64,000 bases of DNA from Solen grandis (lineage: Eukaryota > Mollusca > Bivalvia > Adapedonta > Solenidae). Numbering within the stretch: the stretch's first letter is position 1; the number at the start of each line of letters is the position of its first letter. Shown piece by piece: positions 38,801-53,289 of the stretch. Below the pieces are notes generated by a model. The model saw only the letters and a list, made by a program, of their open reading frames with translations, had not been told where the DNA came from and searched no databases. The position numbers and the translations under genes are program-made. The stretch lies in assembly GCA_021229015.1 (NCBI GenBank), contig CM037783.1:28776605-28840604 (forward strand), given 5' to 3'.

Positions 38801-41800
38801 CGTGCTCTAGGGAGGCGTTCGCCGCAAGGTTGGCACAGTATTTGTACTCGAAGTTGTCCACCTGCTGTGGCGCAACAATGTCTGTCAAATTTTGTTGTGT
38901 TCCCACACCAACGACATAGGAAGATATTCCCGAATCCGGGTCATAGAAGTCGGCCCAGTTGAAACATAGCTGTCACAGATAAATATATTTTGAAAGCAGG
39001 AATAATAGAATCAATGCACATTGTTCAAAGATATTTTTATTTTTCCAGGTTTACATGTAACAGCTACCGTGAATATATGGCAAGTTGAACTATTACAGAC
39101 ATTTTTATTTTTATAATATGATGTAGATCTATGTATCTTAAGTATATATTAAAGTTTGCTACTTGGTTGGCAAAGAACCTAATGTGTCACAAATATTCAA
39201 ATTGGCAATATGATATGTTTTATGTTAAAATGACCTGATCTTTATCCTTTGTGAAACGGAGGTCTTCCTTGACGAGTGGACCGTCAAAGATTGTTCCTGC
39301 GTTGGGCGGAGAGATATCTACAATGATGGCTTGGTTTGCCCTCCCGATATTGTGAAGCTCAACTGAAAATAGGTCATAATATAGACACTTAATTAAGTAG
39401 GTTAGTAACTATTTAAAAGAAAATGGATACCGTATTTGATAAAAGTGCCTATAATTTCCAATATGACGTACATTACGTCATATTGGAAATTATAGGCACT
39501 TTTATCAAAGACCCATTCTTATTTTTAATATTACGCACATATATTTTGTTTAAAGCTGTTCGTTCACAGATGGCCATTGGCTAAGAATTTGATGTTTAGC
39601 AATCCAATATCAATACCAATCTACAGACGCAATGTCAACCAACGCAAACATCCGTGACTGTAAAAGAAAAAGGGATGGTTTATCCATCATGGACGGTATT
39701 GAAACTATATTGAGATTTTCTGTTTTCATTTGCTGTCACTTGGCTGAATACATTTACTCTTTGTGCATGTGCTAACTTCATACGATGAACTTACAATATC
39801 GCTACCCTGAACTAGTGGAGATCCCATGTTGCGGAACTCGTAACGCGGTACCGTAAGCACCTGGTTCGGGGATATCATATTCTATATTTATTCGATTTCG
39901 TCCAAGTTGCGTTGACGGAAAATAGCGCTTTCCCGTGCAATGTGACCTACACTTGCTGAGCGTATTTGTTAGGAAACAAAGACTTCACCAACATTAACGA
40001 GGGGTTGTTGATTCTTTTTTTTTTAAATTTCCACCGATCATCTATGAACAAGCTGATTTAGGATAAAATACATAGTTTACAATAAGAGGAATATGACCTT
40101 GGATTTTTTAATTTTTGTATGCATTCTTCTTCTCTTTGAAAATAATACATAATTACAAATGTAATCGACGTATAAATCTACTTCACACAATCATACAATT
40201 TATATTCAGACACAGACTGCCCAGTATCTCAATGTACTTAACACGATAGGATTGATATGTATTTCAATAAGCAACCCACCGTGGTTTGTAACCCTGATAC
40301 GCAGCCAGGCCGGCAGGCCATCGGGAATGCGGTAGGTCATACTAAGAGCGGAAGAAAGGTCAACGTGCGTCCAGCCCAGTATGTCACAGTCGCTAGTCCT
40401 TCTTCCAATGCACAGTTCGTTGATGGTCAAGCCTGACTCAGGGTCTCTGAAGGGGAAAATATTGCAAATATATTTTTTTTCACGAAAAAAGCAAAACAGC
40501 TATTTCGTGGTAATTTTTATTATTGTAGGCAATCGCGGCTTATATCACACAAACTAAATGATTGATATTCCTGAGAGCTGCAAGTAAAAGGAGCGTAAAA
40601 AGCAGTTTGACCAAGGGACTCTTGACTTGGATACATATGATGAGCTGTTCTAAACCTTTTTTTTCGATGGCACAGTAGCTAACAAAAAAGATACAAATAA
40701 ACATAGGCATAGGAGAATGCGATTATCATGAAGAAGAACAACTATAGCGACAAAAATGTGTTTCACTTAGTATTTTAAGATTTACATGAATGATACAAGA
40801 CATTTCGCTCCCTCAAAAAGTGGAATAATTGAAAACGATTTATTTTCCACTACAACAGATTCAACAGAAACAGTAAGCCCTATTGAAATGCCATCTAAAT
40901 CTGCTACAAGTCAGTTCAGTGCCTTTAAGGAAATTATTAACTGCTAAAATTAGAGTTCTATCGAATGAAAGGGATACTGCTGTATTATTATGAGATATAT
41001 TCATATGTTGTAACAGTTATATCAAATTCATGTCAAAAGCTGCTAGGATAAACATGTATCGAAATTGCCAAAAGAGCTCTATTACAATGAATAAATTATT
41101 CCATATATTTCTAATGTGTCGGATTTTTTCCTGTGTGTTCGCACATATTTGAAATACAATATTAAAATGTCAAATGATTAATGTATAATTATTAATTTGA
41201 TCTCTAACATACAGATTAACTATACAATCCTATATTGGGATCTAAAACGTACCCTATTTAGATTCAGATACATACTAGTAAGTACATTGAAGGTTGAAAA
41301 ATTATGAAGGAATGATGACCTCTCCTTGGCATACTCGTAGCAGGAAGAATTACTTTTTGATGCTGTCATACCTTTTTGTACAATCAATCGTAGAGAACAC
41401 TATTTCTATGTGCACTTATACTTTTGTTCAATGTTTTGGCAGGTGAATTGATTATTGTAGGTATAACAGGTAGTTCTATAGAGAAATAAAGAGAAAAAAT
41501 AAATTAAATGTATATAAGTATGCTTTTGTATCTCTTGAGTATTTTTACATGTAGGCTCAAAATGTTTCGAATACCGGGTATAATATTTTTTTTTAAAGAT
41601 AATTAATGGAACATGTGAAACGTGCATAATGTAAAATTCAAAAGCACTTTAATAGCAACGGACTGACGTTATTTTCATATGTTTAGCATTACACTGATGC
41701 AAAAGTTTAATTGTAGAAAATAAATGCTGTTACAGTAGTGATACAATACATGCATTAGTTCTCGCATATGCTCTATACCAAATTTATTATCCGACTCAAG

Positions 41801-43472
41801 TGTATTATCCAAAAGAAAAATAGAAAACCTACGATGAATTGTGCTGTAAAGAGATGTTGAAAATGTCTTCCTGATATTTGATGTCGAACACCTCATAGAC
41901 CAACGGTTTAGAGATGTCGATAGTTATTGGTGTGGTGTGACACACTGTGGTCGATAACGGGCCCCCAAACTCGACCTTGTTCAAGGCTCGTACAGTCGTA
42001 TAGTAGTCCCCGGCTACAAATGTACGTAAAATGATACTAAATGAAAACTCTAATAAATGAAATAATATATACATGACATATACATAGTGAACGCTAGATA
42101 TTCAAAAACTACGTTTCAACAATGCGTGATGAATAAAAGGACGACACTACATGGCTATAACTAAAAAAAAAATTCTACTGAAAAGTGTGATTATTTTTGA
42201 AGACTGAACCGAGGTCTTAAATTGTTCCGCGATACCACGAGGTCGGAAGTGACATGTAATTAGCTCGAAAATTCATCACATTCTAGAAATCGTTCCGATG
42301 ACATAGGTTTTGTAATTTGATAGGGGTACTGTGACTTGACATATACTTCAAGCTTGAAAAATAATCAAGTGTATTGATACAATGATGAGTATTCATTAAC
42401 GCACGTTATTTATATAATATATACACGGATGTGTTTATTTTAATGTTCATGAAGTGGTAGAATGGAGTAAATCAAATATGCTATACATTCCAGTGGGAAG
42501 TGTATCCCCGGGGCTTCGGTAATAACACCCATATATGTCCACATGGACTCCTGCGCCAGGTGCTTATGGGGGTCGTGGTGGGGATGGATTAGGTCCTCAC
42601 AAACGTCACATCCAAACGAGAGGGAGTATGCCAGGATACCAGTTTCGTTGTCACGGAAGCCATCCCAGTTGGCTGGAACGAGATAGGATTGTTAAATATG
42701 TATCTGATGGGAACAGGGCTCTTGCGAGCTACAATCATATTACATGTATCAGAATGTACATTAATACTGCGAATTTTCGATTTTATGAAGTATGAAATAT
42801 GAATATCCCGATTAATCGCAAGGTTCTGAAATTCAAGATTATATGATGGTAGATTTAGTTTCATGAAAGGTTATTTAGTCCTTCAGAGGCTAGGCAGCCA
42901 TGGTATTCGGAATTCCTCGGATATCGCCATTATAAAGATATGCATAAGAACCTTTTCTCCTTTAAAATTAGTTTAAAATTGCACAGGTTTTATTAGATTT
43001 CTTTATCATTTATGTTTGTATCGTATAAATCTGTAGCATACAAATGAAGTGAAAAGTGTGATTAACCAATCAATCTTTTTCATAATTTCATATTTTTAAT
43101 CACATTTTTTTTTGCATTATTAAAAATTTTAAGGAAATATCTTAGTACAGTGATTGATTCACTGCGTCGGAGTTTTAATTTTAACGATAAAATCCATAAT
43201 TATATGACTTCATACAAAACATAAAAAAATCAACCACCTATCATCATAGAATTAATGTGTCTGTATGGCGGTGCTAAAAGATATTTTGTTCAACTAATTC
43301 AAAGTATCTTAAGAGTTTTACCGGCTAGATACGTGTTGTGGCGAGTGTACCTCCTGTCTGTCATAGGTTCTTCCCCATTAAACACCGTTTTGGATCCAAC
43401 TCCATCAACAACAGCCCTGCAATACAGCATGTAACGAATGTATAGAAAAGTATTGTTGTTATATGTCGATTT

Positions 43473-43512
<40 letters not shown>

Positions 43513-46500
43513 GAAAATGGTATAAAGGTTTAAAAAGTTCAAATATATAAAAAAGTTTTATAGGTTTTGTCAATATGTAGATTTCGTTAATAATGTTTTG
43601 TTCACATGATGTCCTTTTTATCATTTGTTATGTTACTTTCAATTATTTGGTATTGTTATACGCACCAGTGGTTATGAATGTCTGGATTGATTCCCCTACA
43701 GAATCGCTGTAGGTCGGGCCTGTCAGGCGGGATAGTTGAATTGCACGCCACTGTCTCTAGAATATCACGCGTCGCATTAACAGGTCCTGTAACAAAGTAT
43801 TTTTCATAACATAAGAATTATCATAATCATCATAATTGTCTTAATCATTTTCTTCATCATCATTATCAAAACAACAGTGTCATCATTATCCTCTTTTCTT
43901 TTTTCATCAAGATTATCGAAAGAGTATTATTGCCATTGTCCTATGATAAAAGATACACAGTGAAAATGAAACGGAGAGAAAACCTTACCTGGTTCAGGAC
44001 ATGTGAAATCGGTCAAAATTCCAACGGTATTGATGATGTTTCTGTAGCCGAGACTGTTGGTCAGGTCTAGGTTGACATAGTGGAGGAAATTTTGGATCAT
44101 ATTGAAGTTGTCATAAGAGAAATCAATAGAATGTCCAACACCAAGTCTCTCATAGTGGCAAAACAGTCCGTCCTGAAGCATGACCATGTGATTTAGAAAC
44201 AAAATGAACAAATATGATTTAATTGTCTGAGACATGAACATTGCAGATCAGGGAAAGGAAAACTGAGCGTCTATGCACCGGAACTTAGAAGAATGTGGAT
44301 AGATATTAAATGTGTATAAAAAGACATTTTTAAGTATTTCTGTCAGATATCTAATTTGAAATCCTGAATCATAGTAAGTTTACACACATTTAACCTTAAA
44401 TTCTATATGTTATAATGCTGTATTTCCATGCATGTAAAATGAAAAAATAGAGATGTTTTACACATTAAACATACGTCAATTCGCTCATACTTTTACAATA
44501 CAATTAATTTATTTTAATCATATAGAAACTTAAGTAAATATACGCATGGCCAAATACATTTACATAATGTTATTGCACTGACTTAAAGTTAAACAACCTG
44601 AGCATAGATCATATTACGTACAGAAGCAAGCTGGTCCTCAAATCCTTGAATTGTCTTCATCAGTTCACAAGTGCCGCTACTTCCAAAATCAAAATTAAAG
44701 CTTACACAATGATCAATTTCAATACACTTGCGGGCACAATCTCCCACTGTTATCAGGGATGGTTCGACTTTAAAAGGTTTTGATGAAGTCAACTTCCCAT
44801 CCTTTGATTCAGTGAAGTGTTCAAGAGTTCTTAAGTTATGGGGGTCGTTTCCTGAAATATTCAATATAGAGGAAATGATTCACTGTAGAGAAAAAGGTAG
44901 TTTTAATTAAACTGGACACAATCAATTCCTCTAATAAAACTTTTTTTAAACATTTTCGTTTTTTCAAGATAGCAATATTTATGACTCTTGAAATATATCA
45001 TTGAATGTACTTTTAAATTACGAGATACATTCGTTATGTGCAATGTAACACTAGTTTTGCATAATGTTATTTGTATATTGTAAACATGACACTTGTTTGT
45101 TTTTTTCTTTCACATTATTAAAATTTTACTATATGCAGCATCATTTTTCATTTCGGAGCCAATAAGAAGTAACTCTTCATAACTTGAAGTCTTGACAATT
45201 GTTTCTAAAAGCGATTTTGTTATGCTGAAACAGCACATATATTTGATATATTGTATATGCATATACTTCATGTACTGTGAATATGAGGACAAATATGACC
45301 ATAATAAATAGTATAATGCTATTTATTCACACACCTATATCCACATGTGATTCTCTTTTCGTCAGGCTTGTTCGTGTCCATGCAGACATTTGGTCACCGT
45401 AGCTGTTTTTCCCAAAGCCAACACCCACGTATATATCTGTGATTGGCGAATCCTCGTGGATCACTACTGAAGCCTTCACAATGTTCGGGTTGCTAGTAGA
45501 GCGGAAGTCGGATGTCATCCTTCCTGTCGGCAGTGTGACGTCATACGTTTCAAGCTCACACTGTACACTCGATCGAGCCCCGGCGCTGTTTTGTGCAAAC
45601 ATTGTAAAGAACAAAGGAACACCCGTCTGGTTCAGAACCTGAAATCATAATATTCGTTAAATAAGCGTATCATAAAAAATGACATTTATCACATATATTG
45701 TACAACCTGTGATGAAATATCAATGACATTTTCTTTTATATTTAATTGGCTATTGTCAATATTTGAAAATCATTGAACTGTACTGAATCTGAAATTACAT
45801 ACAGAAACGAACGTAACAATTGAGAGTTTCTTACCATCGCTTGTACAGTTAATGGGCCACCAAGCTCAAGCTCGTGCAATACATCACTTCCGGAGCGAAT
45901 TGTACCAACATCAAGGAAGAACCTGACATCTGCCTTGTCATCAGACGCCGCAACCGCAATTTCGAATGCCGGTTCTGTGTAGTCTTTATAAGGCAACTGT
46001 CTTACATCACATTCTGGAGTATCTCGCCGACTTACGCCACGCTGTGAAACAAAGTAATGATACATGTTCTTTTCAAATTACCCATCACCTTTATTTTTTG
46101 CATGTTATGGTTATGCTAGTTCAAAATACACGTTTTAAATTTTAAATACACGATAAGGTATTCAGATTAGAATATCCCACTTATCTTTATCCATTGCGAT
46201 ATACATGTATGTACTAAGCCACCTAGCAGTTATTTTAAAGTCAAATTATATCGCACTGATTACTTTCAATTTATAGGCACATGATATTTCAAATGCTGAA
46301 TATCAGATGAAGTTTTGCGTAAGGCAGACAAAGTTGATAAACAACAACAATCAAACAAACAAAAATAAACTGATTTCCAATGTTCAGGGTTTACCGGATT
46401 TGAGACAGGATTGGAGAATACAGGTGGTGATGTATCCTCTTCTTTCTTAGAGTTATCAAACATCTTCTTTCTAATTGTAGATGCGCTGTAATGCCAAATT

Positions 46501-48791
46501 GCTTTATTGAACAATGTTGTTTTGATGGTAGTTAATATGATGTTCACCTCCAGCGTGACGATGCCATACAAGGTCAGAGTGATTGGTTTCAGTTCCAAAT
46601 ACATGGACAGTCTGAAATATCATCAGCAAACTACAAGTTTAGCATTTATCCATACCTGACAATATTTGAGTAACTGAATATGTTGTTCTAACCGGTCGTG
46701 TATACATTTCTAATCATGATGGTAGGAGTGTCAATATTCCAAACATGATATTACTAATTCCATCAAATCTAAATCTTTATAAGGGTATGCATAAATGGAA
46801 ACTTTCTCTTTCTAGCATAGTATCTTTTTACGGTGCTAGTGTTTCTTATTTATTTTGACATGCTCTACATTTTGTAACACGCAAATCTTAACTATCTTAT
46901 TTGAAAAAGTATCTGTGCTGCATTTCTGTGTGTGTTTTGTTTACATCAAAACCATGTTCCAGCAGGACACAAGCTATTCATATATCGCCTGCCACAAATC
47001 TGTTATGTAATTTTGTATAAATCATAATACGAATGACGTATTGAACAAGAATGAGTTAGTTGTCGGAAATAAATGTTCATATGGATAACCAACATATTTG
47101 AGAATAATTCTGCAGAGCTCCTGTATTTGAATTATCATTATAAAACATTCAGGCATCATTATGTAAAATATTAAGCCTGAATAAGAAAACCGTATCACAG
47201 TCCATAATTTAAACGCCAATCGAAAGCATAGTGCACAAAGTGCAACGTTCTAAAGCAGCTCGTTCACAGATGACCATTGATTAAGAATTTTTAATTATAA
47301 GTGTGTATTACATCAATGCCCATCTGCAGACGTATGATCACCCAAAGCAATATTCTGTAATTTGAAAAAAAGGTGGTTTCTCCATCATAGACAATAGCGT
47401 TACAAATGGTATTGAATCTTTTTAAAATAATAAAACCTATATTTAGACATCTATTTTCGTATGATGTCACATGACTGGTCACATTCAGTCTTCGCGCATG
47501 CAGGCTGAATTTACGAATTCGCTACCCGGAACAGATGAATATGACACATTGTTGAACGTATCACGTGGTACCACAAGTACCTTCATCGAGAATACCGTAT
47601 TATATATTTAACCGATCTCACTTAAGTGGGCATTTAGGAAAATAGTTTTTCCCTTTTAATGTGTCTTACACTTGCCGAGTATATTTGTCAGGAAATAAAA
47701 CTTTCACCAACATTTATGATGAAAAGTAGAAAATAAAACCTTTTTTTTTATTTATTTCATCTGTCAACGATGAATATAACATGAGAAATATATAGATGGT
47801 TATCTCCATGTATATATATCTGCATGTATATATGTCTTGAAATCAAGACACAATCAGATGAACATTGCTCTGATTATTATTTGCAATACATAAATATTAT
47901 AAATGATTAATTTTATACATAAAGGTTCGAATATTAATTGTGATACTAACATTGCATATTTATCACTTAAGTTTATCTATTAAATATTGTATTCGTATAT
48001 AGATTTTAAGAAATTATGTTTTACTTTTTTGGGGGCGACGTGGTCTTTAAGAACGCTAATTGTGGCCAACAGCAAATTTTGCACGAAATGAATACTGTTG
48101 TTTAAGCTTCAATGAAAGAAAGAACACATGGTATAACGTTTAATTTTACTTCAAATTATATATTTTATGTAAATGTTTTTTTATCAATTTTAAAGTTGGA
48201 GAACAAACTATCGAAATATTTATACTATGCAAAATTTTAATTAGCATTTGTCATTTTGGTATCTTTCCATCATCATTTTGTTCTAACCATGTGATACTTT
48301 TTCTGCGATCTATAATTGATATGGAGGATAAAAGATCAGAGTGTAATGACATTGCTAGCGGGACCACAAGTAACACCTTTCACAATCAACGAACGTTTTA
48401 TGTACAAAGAAGAACATTAATGTAAATACCCATTATCAACATTACTATATAATATAAAATGTACTTTATCATTTACTCTGTGTAGATTACCATAAAAGGA
48501 AACAAATAAAACTTATAATAAAAATGAATTTTAATATAAACATAGATTTCATTATCACTGGATACGAGCAAATGTAGTTCTCCGTCAATGGAATTAGTTA
48601 CTATACCAGGATGCAAACAGACTGTCATTTAAACTACTTCCAAAATAAAAAAAATCACTATGGGATATATATTTTATAGGGTTAATACAGATTTATGAAG
48701 GTTTGTAAACATTATTTCCATATGTATGGGTTATATTTCTGGCACTTAAATTAAAACGCAATATATAATTCATAAATGGCTATTATTTTGT

Positions 48792-48832
<41 letters not shown>

Positions 48833-51800
48833 TTATTATCATTTATTTGCTGTTAATTGGTAACAATAATAGACCCAGGTGTCATTGTCGTTTAAGGAAT
48901 TGGATTTGATATCCGCCATGCCAAGCAAATAAAGCAGTGCAAGGCATTCAGGTTAATGCTGAGGAAACCTCTATAATCTTAGGATAGTTTAAGCGATATA
49001 TAAGTATATGCAGTTAATAACGTACGTAACATCCAGTGGAAACTTTGAAAATCCAATTTCTGCCGCCGTTGGAAATTTTAAATCAATTATTTCACCCTCA
49101 AGTCGTAATTTTCCGACTAGTAAATATCCAACACCCACTTCACCATAGGTAGTCAGTCCTCCGTATGGTAAAACTGTTGCGCCAGCCGTCATTGACATGA
49201 TTTTTGCTTGCCATCCTAGATCCAATCCATAGTAACCACCTGCGTAGAATTCTGCAATTTCGTCGTCAGATGAGGTAATATTTTCTCATTTATGACATTT
49301 ATTTGTATGTAATATGATATCTATTATACTTAGGAAATAATCTACATCCGTTATAGAAAAGTCGAAAATTGACAAAATTGCTGGCAAATTATGTGTGAGT
49401 TTTCTTTCATTAATATTTTGAAAGTTTCCTGTATAATAAATATTAATGAGGTTTATATATAGAAATTGTGTTTTGTACTTACCGAAATTCACTTTTATGA
49501 AACTTCCAAGTGGAAAGGTCTTCGAGCAGTTGAAGAACGATATTTGTTTCCTTGGGTAGCTAAATGTTCCATTCAGTGTTATATCAAATGATTTCAAAGC
49601 ATTGGCCAATACTCCTGATTTCAGCTTTTCCATAAATTCTGAGAACTGCAAAATGCCATTTTACTTTTAATGTACTCTCATACATCCCTTAACATATTCA
49701 GCAGAGTGGGGCGTAGTAAACTGTTAAGTATGCTTTAAACAAAGAAAGAAATAAATAGTAAAATAAAATAAGTGTGTTTAAAATAACATATCTGAGTTAT
49801 TCAAAATTCAGAATTACTCGTCTCTGTCAGAATGAATCATTCATTGTTTTACATGTATTACTGCAACTTTGCCGATAATAATCTGTATATCTGTATAATC
49901 AACATTGCTAAAAGGCACGTTTAATTTTTGATAAAAACAAGTGTATCAAAGATCTTAATACCTTTTTATAAATTGAATGTTCTACTTTCAAATTTTGAAA
50001 CTGAAAAGACTCAAGTTTGAAATCATGTTTATGAATAAACGCTCAAAGTCGAGGCTACTTGTTATTACTTGAAAGAGTAGTTTCAACTGTGTTCTTAAAC
50101 ACATCGCACATAATATACTGACATTCGATAATTTGAGAGTTCGCGATGCCGAAGTAAGTTTTACATTACTGTAAAATCATAATATTTCGTGGGGGATTAA
50201 ATTTTGTTGATTTCGTGGACGCCGCTATCCACGAATTTATGTCCCCACGAAAAGTTTTCATTTATCATGTCAAACAGCTCGCCGATAATGACGACCTTCT
50301 CCCATACCCCAACAGACTCGAGTAAATTGAGTTCAATCATATATATAAAGTTTATGTTCTGGAATATAATGTATTAAAAAGCAAACAAACATATCGCCAA
50401 AGAAAACTTCATAATGTTAGCTGTGTTACTCTTTGTGTTAAATGTACAAGTGCAACTAATCTTGAGTTGGTTTCCACCATAATTTACAGTACTCCACCCA
50501 CTTTTGTTTATACTGCGGTCGCTGTACTAGTCGTGTTTTATGGTACATAGTTTTATAATATATACATGATATATGTACATGTATATATATTACTCGTTTT
50601 ATCCTTTTATTTGTGAAGTTTTGCTTCATTACAAATTGTGTCATAATTTTTTTGAGTACACGAGTGTCTTCAAGTTCCTGCGTAGATAAGCTGCATGGGT
50701 AGGAGAGATCCACCCTGTATTATGGCCAATATAGCACAGTGATTTGTCGTTGTCATCAAGACGACTGATTTGACACCTGCTGTGTCCCCATTGTCCACTT
50801 GCCCCCAGGCACTACAGGACATCCTGTCTAGCCCCAGTTGATGACGAGTGGGTCCGAGATATCATGCTGTGCTACAACTGTGGTGACCTCGGTTTTTATC
50901 CTAAGCAATACATGACCGAAATATTCCGAAAATTATATGGCCACAAGCTTAGATTTATTTACACTTACTTTGGTCTGATTAACGCTCCCTAAAAGTAAGT
51001 TCTGAAAACAGATCTTAACATATACTAAATGTCATTAACATATTATGATAAATATTAGGCTGCATTCTTTTCAACTTAAATTTTGTAAAAGTCTTCAAAT
51101 CAACGTCCAGATAACGTTGAAATAAAAAAAGAATTTCTAACACACGAATCCACGAATTCTTGTCCCCACGAACATGTTTTTTTTCACTGAATCCACGAAA
51201 TTTCATCTTCACGAAATAAAATGATTTCACAGTATACACTAAAATATATGTTGTATGTATGTACATGTATTCTGTTTAGATTTTCACTTATCTTTTTTCA
51301 CGCGCATTTTTTTTTAAAATAAACAATCTTGCTAAAACAGCTTATACTTACCAGTGCCTTAGCCAAATCTATGAAGTCGTTTCCGAGCTCTAGAATCATG
51401 AATGGATCTATCTTGTTCTTATGAAGCAATGCTTCAATGTCCCCAATGGTCATATTAGCCAACTGAGCCCCAAGAAGTTTAGTGCCAACTTCGGAAAGAC
51501 CTTCTCCAACAATGAACATACGATCAGCTTGATCAACTGCACTGTTAGACGTCCCTAGCATTGCAAGAATTTTGTCGGCTGTAATGGAGTAGACAAAATA
51601 AACTGAATCCAGTTGTATGACATAAACTCCCATGTATTTTTTTTATTCTAGAGAGTGTACCGAATTACGAAATGTATCAACAAAAGAAAAAAATTTAAAC
51701 ATGATTACCATTTCTTAGGTTGCTATCCTAACGCCTTTTCTTTTCCTTTCTTACCTTTTAAATTACTCGTTGTGAACTTCGACTGAACGACTTATTGTCA

Positions 51801-53243
51801 TACATCAATTTGACCTCAGATCGATGTTTAGCCCAGTTAGTCAAATATACTGATATGCGCATTTTTGCTAGATAACTTTTGAACCTAAACCTCATTGAAT
51901 TTATTAGCTTAAATAAATTGGATGAATATTTACCGCCTTTTACTGTCATTGTCATTGATGATGTGTATCCGCGCTGGTGAACAAGAGTTTCAGGATTATT
52001 AGATCCCAAAGCTTGCATTGAAACTGTATAACTTGATCTTTTGTCGGAATCGTCAAGATTCTGAACGGTCCACACTTTTGCCCTGTTTTCTTTCTGTGAA
52101 AAACAAGTTCTACAATTCAATAAGACAACGTTGAGACAATAATATGATGGTATGTTATACTTTTCGTAGATTCATATATTTCAATATTGTTCAATTACAA
52201 GATATAAGATAAAGTAAATTTAATGTTGTACACCTCTTGTTGTTGAATTTCACCCAGGAACTCTTCAATATCCTGATCGGTGGCCCCGTTCTCAATCATT
52301 TGTGCCATTTCTGTCCTAACATCATTGGGAATGCTAAAACGTGAATAAAATATACATTCTAAACGATTTTCTAAGCATAAAACAAGACTCGTAGACATGT
52401 ATTACCGTTTTATTGATTTCAACAACATTAATAGTCCATACTATTTCTTATTTAAAATTCGATTATCAATAGAAATTTGTAAATAAGGAAGAAAAAAAGA
52501 TGTCCCATAAAAGTTCAACATATTTTAAGATATAATAAACTCCAAAAGAAGGTGACTCATCATATATATTTTAGTAATTAGTGACTTTCTTTCCTACTGG
52601 TGTATATCAAATAATATATTTAATTGAAGTTTGAAATGCAGCGTCAGAAAACTGGCAGACTGCATGTATATAACGCAAATGTCTCAACAAAACTGTCCAT
52701 TGAAATTTAGCACTTTCACATGCATTCATATGCGATAAAAGAAGTTAAACCAAAGAGGCATGTAAATTACTGACAAGAGACAAGAGAACTCACACATCAT
52801 CGGAACGTTTTTTTCGGCCTACAGGAGGACACTGGTTTTTGGCAAGAACATGGTTTTGTATAATATTGTAGGGATTACAGTTGTCTCGTACGCCATTTCC
52901 AGAACAGATTGATACTGTTGCCTTCAGATTGTATGAACTTGCCATTTTTGAGATAGAATAATCCAAATATATAGTTTCTCCGATTGAATGAGTATGGTTT
53001 CCTGTCAGAAGAAAACACTTATTTTGAATAAAAACAGAAACAAACCGTTCGGTTTCTCGAAGTCTGGTAGTTTTGTTAACATACCGAAATATGAAAATAC
53101 ATGTATTTTTTTAAGTACTGATAATGTTTTTCAAACAAAAACCTCTTTTTAAGATCTAATATTCATCTTATTATCCATATTCTTAAATAAAGGAAATAAA
53201 TCGCGCTTTTATATTTTTTATCAATATTTGTTTATTGTGTGTG

Positions 53244-53289
<46 letters not shown>

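Larger units (their letters stand above)
49646..51351. other. 1.7-kb intron with an inverted pair of MITEs
   Basis: MITE copies at 50166-50262 (+) and 51141-51236 (-). The 870 bp between them show no gene. GGGTCCGAGATATCATGCTG at about 50850 is not part of any recognised exon. Confidence 0.55.

Noticed and set aside
42535..42795. Plus-strand open frame of 86 codons
   Set aside because: Antisense of giant-gene exon 42487-42672, which has splice sites, correct phase and family-like sequence.
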